A stretch of 11,542 nt of DNA from Parvibaculum sp. GTDB taxonomy: Bacteria; Pseudomonadota; Alphaproteobacteria; Parvibaculales; Parvibaculaceae. Shown here one piece after another: positions 1 through 8,370 of this stretch; within the stretch, counting starts at the first letter, position 1; each line of letters starts with the position of its first letter. Position numbers and translations under genes: made by a program. Below the pieces are notes generated by a model. That model was not told the origin of the DNA. It was given only the letters and a program-made list of their open reading frames with translations, and did no database searches. The DNA lies in contig JAGUWA010000025.1 in the NCBI GenBank assembly GCA_020062605.1, forward strand, positions 1 to 11,542, in the 5' to 3' direction.

Positions 1-1
1 C

Positions 2-790
2 GGAGGTTCGCCCGCGGCAGCAAAGGCCATCGAGCCGGAGGCTGCCGCCGAAGGAATTCTTGCAGACTACACCATCTATATCGGCGGGCTCATCGTTGCC
101 GAGGGCTCGATGAAGGCGAGCCTGAATGGCAAAAACTACCGACTGCAGAACCAACTCGGATCGGCTGGCCTCCCGAAGAAGTTCTGGGACGCGAAATGGA
201 CCATGACGAGCGAGGGCCGTGTCGAGGGCGAGAAGCTGCATCCCTCGAGCTTCGCATTCACGGCCACCGAGAACGATGAAACGAAGAAGCGGCTCATCAC
301 CTACAGTGATGGCGGGATACCGGCATTGAGTTTCGACCCGCCGCTCCCTCCGGAAGAACGCGAGAGCACCTTGCCGTTCGAGCGAAAGGGAACCGTCGAT
401 CCGGTGAGCACCTTTCTCGTGCCGGTGGTGAACGAAGGCAGTCCCTGCGACCGCAAGCTCCCCGTCTTCGACGGCAAGCGCCGCTACGACCTCGACCTCA
501 CCTTCGACCGCATCGATACGATTACGACGCGCGACAACGGCTATAGCGGCAAAGCGATCCGCTGCAAGGTGCGCGTTACGCCGCGCGCGGGCATGGAGAA
601 GGCGAAACTCACCAACACCCTGCGGCAGCGCGACGATACGTGGATATGGCTGGCGCCGGTCGGCAGCGGAAAATTCTACTTTCCGGTGCGGGTGCAGATG
701 AGGACACCCATCGGCGGTGCCGTTCTGGACGTTGTGCGCCTTCGCCCGCTCGGTGTGAACACTGCAGCCGCCGATATCCCGAACCGATGA
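2..790 (+). CDS. DUF3108 domain-containing protein, 5' end outside window
   Basis: The reading frame is open from the first bases to the TGA at 788-790, giving 262 visible residues; the true start lies left of the window. An internal ATG at 110 (visible residue 37) is not a good start, because the conserved-looking strand YTIYIGGLIVAEG lies just before it. The pattern fits DUF3108: an opening Tyr/Gly-rich beta strand, a central DPVS segment, then a Cys followed by VFDGKRRYDLDL, a later AIRCKV strand and a basic beta-rich end (YFPVRVQMRT). Members are usually exported beta-rich proteins with an N-terminal signal peptide; that part is cut off here, so export is inferred. The two cysteines (PCDRK and IRCKV) could pair outside the cytoplasm. 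The biochemical role of the family is not established, and none is claimed. The gene converges with the small gene at 800-1030. Confidence 0.85.
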   Translation, partial: GGSPAAAKAIEPEAAAEGILADYTIYIGGLIVAEGSMKASLNGKNYRLQNQLGSAGLPKKFWDAKWTMTSEGRVEGEKLHPSSFAFTATENDETKKRLITYSDGGIPALSFDPPLPPEERESTLPFERKGTVDPVSTFLVPVVNEGSPCDRKLPVFDGKRRYDLDLTFDRIDTITTRDNGYSGKAIRCKVRVTPRAGMEKAKLTNTLRQRDDTWIWLAPVGSGKFYFPVRVQMRTPIGGAVLDVVRLRPLGVNTAAADIPNR

Positions 791-802
791 AGCCCGGCTT
801 CA
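788..802. repeat. 15-bp inverted repeat joining two convergent stop codons
   Basis: TGAAGCCCGGCTTCA is a perfect inverted repeat of 7 bp arms around one central base. Its left TGA is the stop codon of the DUF3108 gene on + and its right end (TCA on +) is the TGA stop of the small gene on -. As RNA it could fold as a 6-bp stem with a 3-base loop on either strand. No T-run follows on either side, so it is not a canonical terminator, though it could protect or help define both 3' ends. Confidence 0.6.
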
Positions 803-1030
803 ATCGGCCTTGCCGGCCTGTCCGCGCACTTCCTCATGAAGCGCGCGCAAGCGTTCGACGAGGTCGTCCTCGGGTAGGACGCCCCTCTTCCTGATATCTT
901 CAAGCAGCCCTTCGAGCCGCACCGCCAGCATGCCGTAATATTCCTTCTGCCGGTCGTCCTTTTCCCGGACGTCCGCAAGGCTGCTCTGGCGGTGCGCCTT
1001 TGGACGCGCCAAACCATCTCCGGTGCTCAT
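800..1030 (-). CDS. small hypothetical protein, 76 aa, charged and helical
   Basis: I do not recognise this protein with confidence. It has a disordered basic N-terminus (residues 1-20) and then a charged, helix-forming segment (about 22-70; KEYYGMLAVRLEGLLEDIRKRG, then LVERLRALHEE) with regular Leu spacing. There is no signal peptide or membrane segment. The start is supported by a GGAGGT Shine-Dalgarno sequence (ACCTCC on +, 1034-1039), though only 3 bases separate it from the ATG. Competing frames over the same DNA give Arg/Ala-rich products with no such site. The segment around LEGLLEDIRKRGVLPEDDLVERL loosely recalls the N-terminal helices of nitrile hydratase alpha subunits, but the metal-binding Cys motif of that enzyme is absent and the resemblance is weak. 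It ends 9 bases from the DUF3108 stop, tail to tail. It is probably a real gene with unknown function. Confidence 0.55.
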   Translation of the reverse strand: MSTGDGLARPKAHRQSSLADVREKDDRQKEYYGMLAVRLEGLLEDIRKRGVLPEDDLVERLRALHEEVRGQAGKAD

Positions 1031-1318
1031 GGCACCTCCGCGGATCTCGCATATGTGAATCTATGCTCGGCAGCCGTGTTTTCCCGCGTTTCCTGTTCCG
1101 GGAGGGCACGTCTTGCCTGGCGGGGCCCATGGGCGGCGGCTCGGAGATCGTTGAGCGGCACGCGTGCCCTGCCTATCCGGTTCTCACGACCGGAAGTTGA
1201 GGCCGGAAATAATCCAGCGAGAAACAGGTTGCAACAGGGAATATGCTGCAATGCACATTTGACGCACACGCTGCCCGCGAAATGAGCAGTTTATCGCCCA
1301 GCCCGATTTCCCGGCAGA
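1031..1318. other. intergenic region, little structure seen
   Basis: This is the space between the start of the 76-aa gene and the stop of the mutase gene, both on -. Open frames here are short and give low-complexity Arg/Ala/Gly-rich products without ribosome binding sites, so no gene is called. A 6-bp stem (TCCGGT/ACCGGA, 1176-1194) and a 5-bp stem (TTGCA/TGCAA, near 1229-1254) are visible, but neither is followed by a T-run on the mutase strand. I find no clear terminator for the mutase. Confidence 0.4.
1034..1039 (-). promoter_or_regulatory. Shine-Dalgarno site of the 76-aa gene
   Basis: Reads GGAGGT on the minus strand, 3 bases before the ATG at 1030-1028. It is a near-perfect match to the anti-SD and is the main reason for choosing this frame over the overlapping ones. 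Confidence 0.5.
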
Positions 1319-3475
<2,157 letters not shown>

Positions 3476-3492
3476 CTTCGTCTCTACTCACG

Positions 3493-3509
3493 GCAAATTG
3501 CGAAATTTC
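3493..3509. promoter_or_regulatory. two abutting palindromes upstream of the mutase, candidate operator
   Basis: GCAAATTGC (3493-3501) and GAAATTTC (3502-3509) are each palindromic, the first around one central base, and they touch. The stretch 3495-3508 is also a 14-bp imperfect palindrome (AAATTGCGAAATTT, 12 of 14 positions symmetric). It is an AT-rich island 18-34 bases before the mutase ATG in GC-rich DNA. Propionate and methylmalonyl genes in other alphaproteobacteria are controlled by the PccR/ScfR XRE-type regulator, which is reported to bind TTTGCAAA-like repeats. The GCAAA and TTGCGAA pieces resemble such half-sites, but the spacing differs. Presence of the palindromes is observed; function as an operator is inferred. 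Confidence 0.4.
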
Positions 3510-3688
3510 ACTGGAGACAGCATAACATACCGCTCTCCGCCACCCCAAAAGGCGGCGGGAGTATCCGGGAAGCGCCGCGGCCGGTCAAACCGCTCTGAAG
3601 AAGGGGCGGGAACGCCGCTATTTCGCTGCGTCACCATATGGGTTCAAATGAAAAAAGGCGGACCAGGTTCGCCACAACAATGAAATCT

Positions 3689-3694
3689 GAGGGG
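3689..3694 (+). promoter_or_regulatory. Shine-Dalgarno site that fixes the lipoprotein start
   Basis: GAGGGG lies 3 bases before the ATG at 3698 (GAGG core spacing 5). Upstream in-frame ATGs at 3638 and 3680 have no comparable site and would put a hydrophilic stretch ahead of the signal peptide, so 3698 is preferred. Confidence 0.7.
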
Positions 3695-3697
3695 AAT

Positions 3698-4390
3698 ATG
3701 CCAGCAGCACGCATTCAACTGACATCGAAAGCCGGTGTCGTGATCGCCCTGAGTGTCGCCGCGCTCGCTCTCGCGGCCTGCAGTGGAGGCGGAGCCGCCC
3801 GCAAGCGTGACGCCGATGGGCGCATCATCCCGACCCTGGCAGAGCAGGACCCCGTTGGCACACTCTATGCTAAATCCGTGAGCCAGGCGGCGCGAGGCGA
3901 ATGCGGCGAGGAGACCTTCAACATTCTGACCTGCTTTGCCTATCGCGGCCATGGCTACGAGGGGGCGCAGATGGCACTGGGGCAGTGCCTGATCGCCACC
4001 GGCAAGGAAGCCGAAGGCGCCGAATGGGTTCATCGCGCCGCCAACAGTGGCTGGCCCGACGCGCAAAAACTGATGGCCTCGCTCTACCTGAAGGGCCAGG
4101 GCGTTCCACAGGATGCCGTTGAAGGCGCCAAATGGGCGAAGCTCTACAGCCGCAACCCGAGCCTGCTTTCTCTCGGCGTCCAGCCCGACATCTCCATCGC
4201 ACAGGAATTCCGCGGCAGCCTGACCAGTGAGCAGATTTCGGCCGCCGACCAGCGGGCGGCAAGCTGGATTCCGACCTATTGGACGCCTTCAACCGCGGTC
4301 GATCGCGATGTGAAGAGAAGTTGTGCGGTCGAAGGCAAGCGCCCCGTACCCACGTCCGCAGACGTGATAACGGTGCCGGACGCCTACTAA
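3698..4390 (+). CDS. Sel1-like repeat outer-membrane lipoprotein
   Basis: A 230-residue secreted lipoprotein. Residues 1-27 form a type II signal peptide: Arg5 and Lys11, a hydrophobic core (AGVVIALSVAALALA), then the lipobox LAAC with the lipidated Cys at 28. Ser at +2 predicts the outer membrane by the E. coli sorting rule. The mature part carries about two Sel1-like/TPR-like helical repeats (roughly residues 85-155), recognisable from AEWVHRAANSGWPDAQKLMA and LYLKGQGVPQDAVEGAKWAK. Such repeats usually bind proteins. Four further Cys (in GEC, LTC, GQC and RSC) could form disulphides in the periplasm. No enzyme motif is seen, and the partner is unknown. It is transcribed alone: divergent from the mutase, with a strong terminator directly after it. 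The last 50 residues show no known motif. Confidence 0.88.
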   Translation: MPAARIQLTSKAGVVIALSVAALALAACSGGGAARKRDADGRIIPTLAEQDPVGTLYAKSVSQAARGECGEETFNILTCFAYRGHGYEGAQMALGQCLIATGKEAEGAEWVHRAANSGWPDAQKLMASLYLKGQGVPQDAVEGAKWAKLYSRNPSLLSLGVQPDISIAQEFRGSLTSEQISAADQRAASWIPTYWTPSTAVDRDVKRSCAVEGKRPVPTSADVITVPDAY

Positions 4391-4416
4391 CCTCGCCGTC
4401 GGGGCGCGCCGAAGAA

Positions 4417-4447
4417 CCCTGTCCGCAACACGCGGACGGGGTTTTTT
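4417..4447 (+). terminator. rho-independent terminator of the lipoprotein gene
   Basis: A 10-bp stem, CCCTGTCCGC (4417-4426) with GCGGACGGGG (4432-4441) including one G-T wobble, and a 5-base loop AACAC, is followed directly by six T (4442-4447). It lies 26 bases after the TAA of the lipoprotein gene and 103 bases before the kinase start, so the kinase should have its own promoter. Confidence 0.9.
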
Positions 4448-4529
4448 CATTGTCTCCGGCAGAATTCGGGCATTCAGGGAAACTTTACCTTCGTGGCGTG
4501 AACTGGGCAGGGGGGAGGCGTCCAATCTG

Positions 4530-4543
4530 GGGGAGGAGACCCC
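4530..4543 (+). promoter_or_regulatory. small hairpin presenting the kinase ribosome site
   Basis: GGGG (4530-4533) can pair with CCCC (4540-4543) around AGGAGA. The loop carries most of the purine-rich ribosome binding sequence, and folding would shorten the long 13-base gap from GGAGG to the ATG at 4550. Alternatively it could hide the site and lower translation. This is a short stem, so its significance is uncertain. Confidence 0.25.
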
Positions 4544-4549
4544 GCCGAG

Positions 4550-6940
4550 ATGCCCGGCACGAGCATCCATTTGAACCCGGTCGCTCCGGGCAGCGAGAAC
4601 GCTGCCGTCGGAGCCGAACGTGCTTCTGCCATTCGTCTCGAGCTCTACCGCACGATCATGCGGGCCTATCGCGGGATGCCGGTCCTCTTCCCCGCGATAT
4701 CGGGCGCTGTCGTTTTCACCTTCCAGCCGGCCTTTCTCCAGCCGGTAATCGTCCTGTGGTGGCTCGCCATTGTGGCGGGCTGGGCCGAGTACGCTTTTTT
4801 CCAGCGGCGCTTCTTTTCCGCCGACGACCGCCACGAGGCTGACGCCGACGATTGGATACGTCCGACGGCCATCCGCTACTGGATTCTCAACCTCGTCTGG
4901 CTCGGCGTGATACCGTTCTTCTGGCAGACGGATGGCGGCATTCAGAACCTCGCCATCCTGACAGTACTCGTCATCCACGTCGTGATGGCATCGCAGATCG
5001 CCTACCATCTCCTGCCGATCTTCCTGTCGGTCACCGCACCGATCATTACCGCGGTGATTGTTGTCTGCATCTGGACGCTCGATCCGGTTTTCATGGCGCT
5101 CGGATTCGCCTGCATTCCGGCCTATCTTCTTCTTGCGCGCGTCGCCGGGCAGCAGAGAGCCAACGCGGTCGAGACGCACGATCTCCGCTTCCGGAACGCC
5201 GATCTCATCGAGGATCTCGGCCAGGCACGCGACATTTCGGAGGCCGCCCGCCGACGCGCCGAGGAGGCAAACGACGAGATTCAACGGCGCGAACATCATT
5301 TCCGCGCACTGGTGGAGAATGCATTCGACGTCGTCCTCGTCACCGACGAGAACGCCATCATCCAATACGCCTCGCCGGCCGCAGAGAAACTCGGCCTCTC
5401 GCATGAGGCGTTGATCGGCCTGAACGGCCTCAAGCTGCTGACGAAGGATCAGAGGGCTCGGGTTCTCAACGAGCTTACCAGCAGGCAATCCGAACCCGGC
5501 GAAACGATCTCATACGAACTTGCGATTCCCCGCTACACAGGAGGCGCGACCCCCCGAAACGCGGCGCACACGGTCTGGATCGAATCGAGCATCACCAACC
5601 TTGTCGACGATCCCAACGTTCGCGGCTACGTCATCAATATGCGCGACATTACCGCAAGAAAGCGCACCGAAACCGAACAGCGCAACCAGTTCCGGGTATT
5701 GCGCGCGCTGGCGACAGGCGCGCCGCTACACGAAGTCATGTCGCTCCTCGCGCTTGGATCGGAGGAGGCGAACCCTTCCGGTCGCGCCGCGGTCTTTCTT
5801 ATCGATCCCGAATGCAATCTCCTGACATGCGCCGCGCCGCATCTGCCCGCCGACTTCGGTGAATGGGTCGACGAGTTCTGGAAGGAGCAACGCGACGGAA
5901 TTTTCGGCCGTATCGCACTTGCCGGAACCAAGATCGTGACGACGGATCTTCAGGAAGAGCACCACGGCGCGCAGATATCCTCCTACATGCGCAGCGCGGA
6001 CATACAGTCGCTGTGGTTTCAGCCAATCATGTCGCATGGCGGAAAGGTTGTAGGCGCATTCGCGTTGTATTTCCCCGACGCCTACAAACCGGGCGCATGG
6101 GAATCCGATTATCTGCTCGGCGCGGCGCATCTCGCGGGCATAGCGATCGAACGCCGCAGAGCAGACGAAGAATTGAAGCGAGCGACCGAAGCTGCCGAGC
6201 TTGCCAACCGAGCGAAATCGAAATTCCTGGCGAACATGAGTCACGAACTCCGCACACCGCTCAACGCAATCATCGGCTTCTCCGAGATCATGCGGCAGGA
6301 GATGTTCGGCCCGCTCGGTTCCGACCGTTATCGCGAGTACACAAGCGACATACAGGACAGCGGGCGGCACCTTCTGAACGTCATCGACGACATTCTCGAC
6401 ATATCGAAGATCGAGGCGGGCCGCTACGCGCTGGAGGATGAAGAGGTAGATATGGCCGCCGTGCTGCGGTGGTCCGTCGACATCATGCGCGCCCGCACCA
6501 TGGACAAGGCGCAGCAGGTACGCCTGCAGATGCTCGATCCCATGCCGGTCCTCAATGCGGATCAGCGCGCCATGCGGCAGATCATGCTGAACCTGCTGTC
6601 CAATGCTGCGAAGTTCACCGGCGAGGGCGGTAACATCGAAGTGAGCGCCTGCCTCGACGAGGACGGGAACCTTTCAATCTCCGTCCGCGACGACGGCATC
6701 GGCATTCCCGAAGACAAGCTTGCCGAAGTCATGGAGCCTTTCGGCCAGGTCGACGACACGAACGCCCGGCAGCACGGCGGCACGGGTCTCGGTCTTCCGA
6801 TCACGAAATCGCTGATCGAAATGCATGGTGGCAGCTTCGCGCTGGAGAGCACGGTCGGCGAAGGCACGACCGCGAGGATGACGTTGCCCGGCCGGCGCCT
6901 GACCTGGCCCGCAGACAAGGCAAAAACCGCCACGCCCTAG
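4550..6940 (+). CDS. membrane sensor histidine kinase, PAS-GAF-HisKA-HATPase
   Basis: A 796-residue kinase that would autophosphorylate and pass phosphate to a response regulator. Six hydrophobic segments (about 43-61, 62-84, 108-126, 131-150, 152-175, 178-198) form a membrane sensor domain with little periplasmic sequence. A coiled-coil linker (201-248), a PAS domain (about 248-370, ending RDITARK) and a GAF domain (about 380-535) follow. HisKA has SHELRTP with phospho-acceptor His565, then FGPLGSDRYREY and HLLNVIDDILDISKIEAG, the style of alphaproteobacterial PleC/PdhS/DivJ kinases. The ATPase shows the N box (Asn685), DDGIGIP (714-720) and GGTGLGL (743-749), so it looks active. There is no receiver domain and no adjacent regulator; a DivK- or PleD-like partner is possible but inferred. 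The ATG at 4550 is the only usual start after the in-frame stop at 4499 and before the first membrane segment, other than late Met codons. GGAGG at 4532-4536 is 13 bases away, unusually far. Confidence 0.96.
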   Translation: MPGTSIHLNPVAPGSENAAVGAERASAIRLELYRTIMRAYRGMPVLFPAISGAVVFTFQPAFLQPVIVLWWLAIVAGWAEYAFFQRRFFSADDRHEADADDWIRPTAIRYWILNLVWLGVIPFFWQTDGGIQNLAILTVLVIHVVMASQIAYHLLPIFLSVTAPIITAVIVVCIWTLDPVFMALGFACIPAYLLLARVAGQQRANAVETHDLRFRNADLIEDLGQARDISEAARRRAEEANDEIQRREHHFRALVENAFDVVLVTDENAIIQYASPAAEKLGLSHEALIGLNGLKLLTKDQRARVLNELTSRQSEPGETISYELAIPRYTGGATPRNAAHTVWIESSITNLVDDPNVRGYVINMRDITARKRTETEQRNQFRVLRALATGAPLHEVMSLLALGSEEANPSGRAAVFLIDPECNLLTCAAPHLPADFGEWVDEFWKEQRDGIFGRIALAGTKIVTTDLQEEHHGAQISSYMRSADIQSLWFQPIMSHGGKVVGAFALYFPDAYKPGAWESDYLLGAAHLAGIAIERRRADEELKRATEAAELANRAKSKFLANMSHELRTPLNAIIGFSEIMRQEMFGPLGSDRYREYTSDIQDSGRHLLNVIDDILDISKIEAGRYALEDEEVDMAAVLRWSVDIMRARTMDKAQQVRLQMLDPMPVLNADQRAMRQIMLNLLSNAAKFTGEGGNIEVSACLDEDGNLSISVRDDGIGIPEDKLAEVMEPFGQVDDTNARQHGGTGLGLPITKSLIEMHGGSFALESTVGEGTTARMTLPGRRLTWPADKAKTATP

Positions 6941-6948
6941 CGCGGCGG
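6922..6948 (-). terminator. rho-independent terminator of the acyl-CoA dehydrogenase gene
   Basis: Read on the minus strand, CCGCCGCG (from 6948 to 6941) pairs with CGTGGCGG (6934 to 6927) over 8 bp with one G-U wobble and a 6-base loop, followed by five T (6926-6922). It sits 30 bases after the dehydrogenase TAG. It overlaps the last five codons and stop of the convergent kinase gene. On + the wobble becomes an A-C mismatch and the tail is only CTTTCA, so it should work mainly for the dehydrogenase. Confidence 0.72.
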
Positions 6949-6977
6949 CTTTCACCGGAGCTCGATTTGTCCCGATC

Positions 6978-8270
6978 CTACTCGGCCGCCTTTGCGGGCC
7001 GCCGGGCGCCGATCATGCCGAAGAGATGGCCGCCAACCTTGCGCATCTGGATCTGCTCCGATCCCTCGGTGATGCGATAGCGGCGATGGTGACGATAGAT
7101 GTGTTCGAAAGGCTTGTGGCGCGAATAGCCCATGCCGCCGTGAACCTGCATCGCAAGATCGGCCGCCTCGCAGACGAGACGGTTCGCGCGGTAGTTGCAC
7201 ATCGAAACCTTGTCCGAAAGATACTTGGCAACGTCCGGTTTCGGCATCTGATCCATCTGCCAGGCGGTCTTGTGGATCAGCGTGCGGATCATTTCGGCTT
7301 CGGTATGCGCTTCGACAAGCGGAAACTGGATCGCCTGGTTGACCGACAACGGTTTGCCGAACGGCTTGCGCTCCTTTGAATATTTCACGCTTTCATTGAT
7401 ACAGAACTGCGCCGCCCCGACGCTCGACGCGGCCTGACGGATACGGTTTTCATGGACGAAATGCTGGGCAAGCTCGAGCCCGCGCTCCGGATCGCCAAGG
7501 TAGGAACCTTCTGGAACCCAGACATTGTTGAATGAAACGCGCGGATGGTCCGTGGGCATGTTGAAGGTCCAGAGATATTCTTCGACCTGCACGCCGGGCG
7601 TGTCCATCGGCACTATGAAGCAAGTGATACCCAGCGGATCGCCGTCCTTGCCGCTCGTTCGCGCGAACACGAAGTCGTGCGTCGCGACATGAAGACCGGT
7701 GTTCCACATCTTCCGGCCGTTGATAACCCAGCCGTCGACCCCATCGCGCTTTTCGCGCCGGCCATGGGTCTCCATCCAGGTTGCGTCCGAACCGTGATCC
7801 GGCTCCGTGAGGCCGAACGCGACGCGGATCGATCCGTCGAGCGAGCCGGGAATGAATATCTTCTTCTGCTCTTCGGTGCCAAAATCGCGGAACATCAGCA
7901 CAGTCGGGAAATTGCCGACAATCGAACTTTCGTTCTGCAGGTCGTTGTGAAGACCAAGCCCTTTCGCCGCCAGATGTTCGCGGATCACGGCCATGCCGAG
8001 GTTGGTACCGTCCCTGCCGCCATATTCCTTCGGCAGGGCGTAACGCAGATGGCCGGCCTTGTCCGCCCGCCGGCGCATCTCGCCGAGAAGTTCTTCCCAG
8101 TCGTGACGCGGCAGGCCCTGATTGTCCCAATCGGTACGTGCATGTTCGCGCCGGTGGTCGAAAAAGCGCTCATTGTCGTCCTGGGCCTGAAGCGGCTTGA
8201 TCTCCTTCTCGATGAAGTCGTCGAGCACGTCCAGATAATCGGTAATTTCCTTGGGAATCCCGAAGTCCAT
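6978..8270 (-). CDS. acyl-CoA dehydrogenase, FAD-dependent
   Basis: Catalyses alpha,beta-dehydrogenation of an acyl-CoA, the first step of beta-oxidation, passing electrons to ETF. The 430 residues hold the usual three parts: an N-terminal helical domain (1-150) enlarged by a charged insert near 30-60, a middle beta domain (151-260; FGLTEPDHGSDATWMET at 152-168, the flavin/substrate loop, and NGRKMWNTG), and a C-terminal helical domain (Arg278, KPFGKPLSVNQAIQF, MQVHGGMGY). The likely catalytic base is Glu402 in ITEGSEQIQ, where medium-chain dehydrogenase has YEGT. At 430 residues it is longer than the classical 380-400 and resembles the ACAD10/11-like branch; chain-length preference cannot be read. 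The start at 8270 (MDFGIPKE) is chosen over an in-frame ATG at 8339, because GGGAGA lies 7 bases before it and the extra 23 residues are Arg-rich and unlike the family. It is divergent from the helicase. Confidence 0.96.
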   Translation of the reverse strand: MDFGIPKEITDYLDVLDDFIEKEIKPLQAQDDNERFFDHRREHARTDWDNQGLPRHDWEELLGEMRRRADKAGHLRYALPKEYGGRDGTNLGMAVIREHLAAKGLGLHNDLQNESSIVGNFPTVLMFRDFGTEEQKKIFIPGSLDGSIRVAFGLTEPDHGSDATWMETHGRREKRDGVDGWVINGRKMWNTGLHVATHDFVFARTSGKDGDPLGITCFIVPMDTPGVQVEEYLWTFNMPTDHPRVSFNNVWVPEGSYLGDPERGLELAQHFVHENRIRQAASSVGAAQFCINESVKYSKERKPFGKPLSVNQAIQFPLVEAHTEAEMIRTLIHKTAWQMDQMPKPDVAKYLSDKVSMCNYRANRLVCEAADLAMQVHGGMGYSRHKPFEHIYRHHRRYRITEGSEQIQMRKVGGHLFGMIGARRPAKAAE

Positions 8271-8277
8271 CGATCTG

Positions 8278-8283
8278 TCTCCC
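8278..8283 (-). promoter_or_regulatory. Shine-Dalgarno site of the acyl-CoA dehydrogenase
   Basis: GGGAGA on the minus strand, 7 bases before the ATG at 8270-8268. It decides the start in favour of MDFGIPKE rather than the ATG at 8339. Confidence 0.65.
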
Positions 8284-8342
8284 GATTGCCGCATGCCTCT
8301 TGAGTGGGCCCGGCGGCGCTGTCTCACAATGTCGATCACGAC

Positions 8343-8370
8343 ACTATAGACCGCGGTCCACTATTCGGAA
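8343..8370 (-). promoter_or_regulatory. possible promoter with a palindrome in its spacer, upstream of the dehydrogenase
   Basis: On the minus strand a TATAGT element (8348-8343) lies 16 bases after TTCCGA (8370-8365), a fair -10 and a weak -35. The spacer holds the perfect 10-bp palindrome GACCGCGGTC (8349-8358), extendable to 14 bp (TAGACCGCGGTCCA, 8347-8360, one mismatched pair). GACCG/CGGTC half-sites are common in operators of TetR-family repressors that control acyl-CoA genes. The palindrome is observed; promoter and operator roles are inferred, and no regulator gene is in the window. Confidence 0.4.

Noticed and set aside
3638..3697. Longer N-terminus for the Sel1 lipoprotein from the ATG at 3638 or 3680
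   Set aside because: The added residues are hydrophilic and would displace the signal peptide, and the GAGGGG site fits only the ATG at 3698.
4289..5488. 399-codon open frame on - over the lipoprotein end and kinase start
   Set aside because: It overlaps two well-supported genes and a clear + strand terminator, and has no recognisable domain or ribosome site.
8271..8339. Longer N-terminus for the acyl-CoA dehydrogenase from the ATG at 8339
   Set aside because: The extra 23 residues are Arg-rich and atypical, the start would fall at or before the candidate transcription start, and GGGAGA supports the ATG at 8270.
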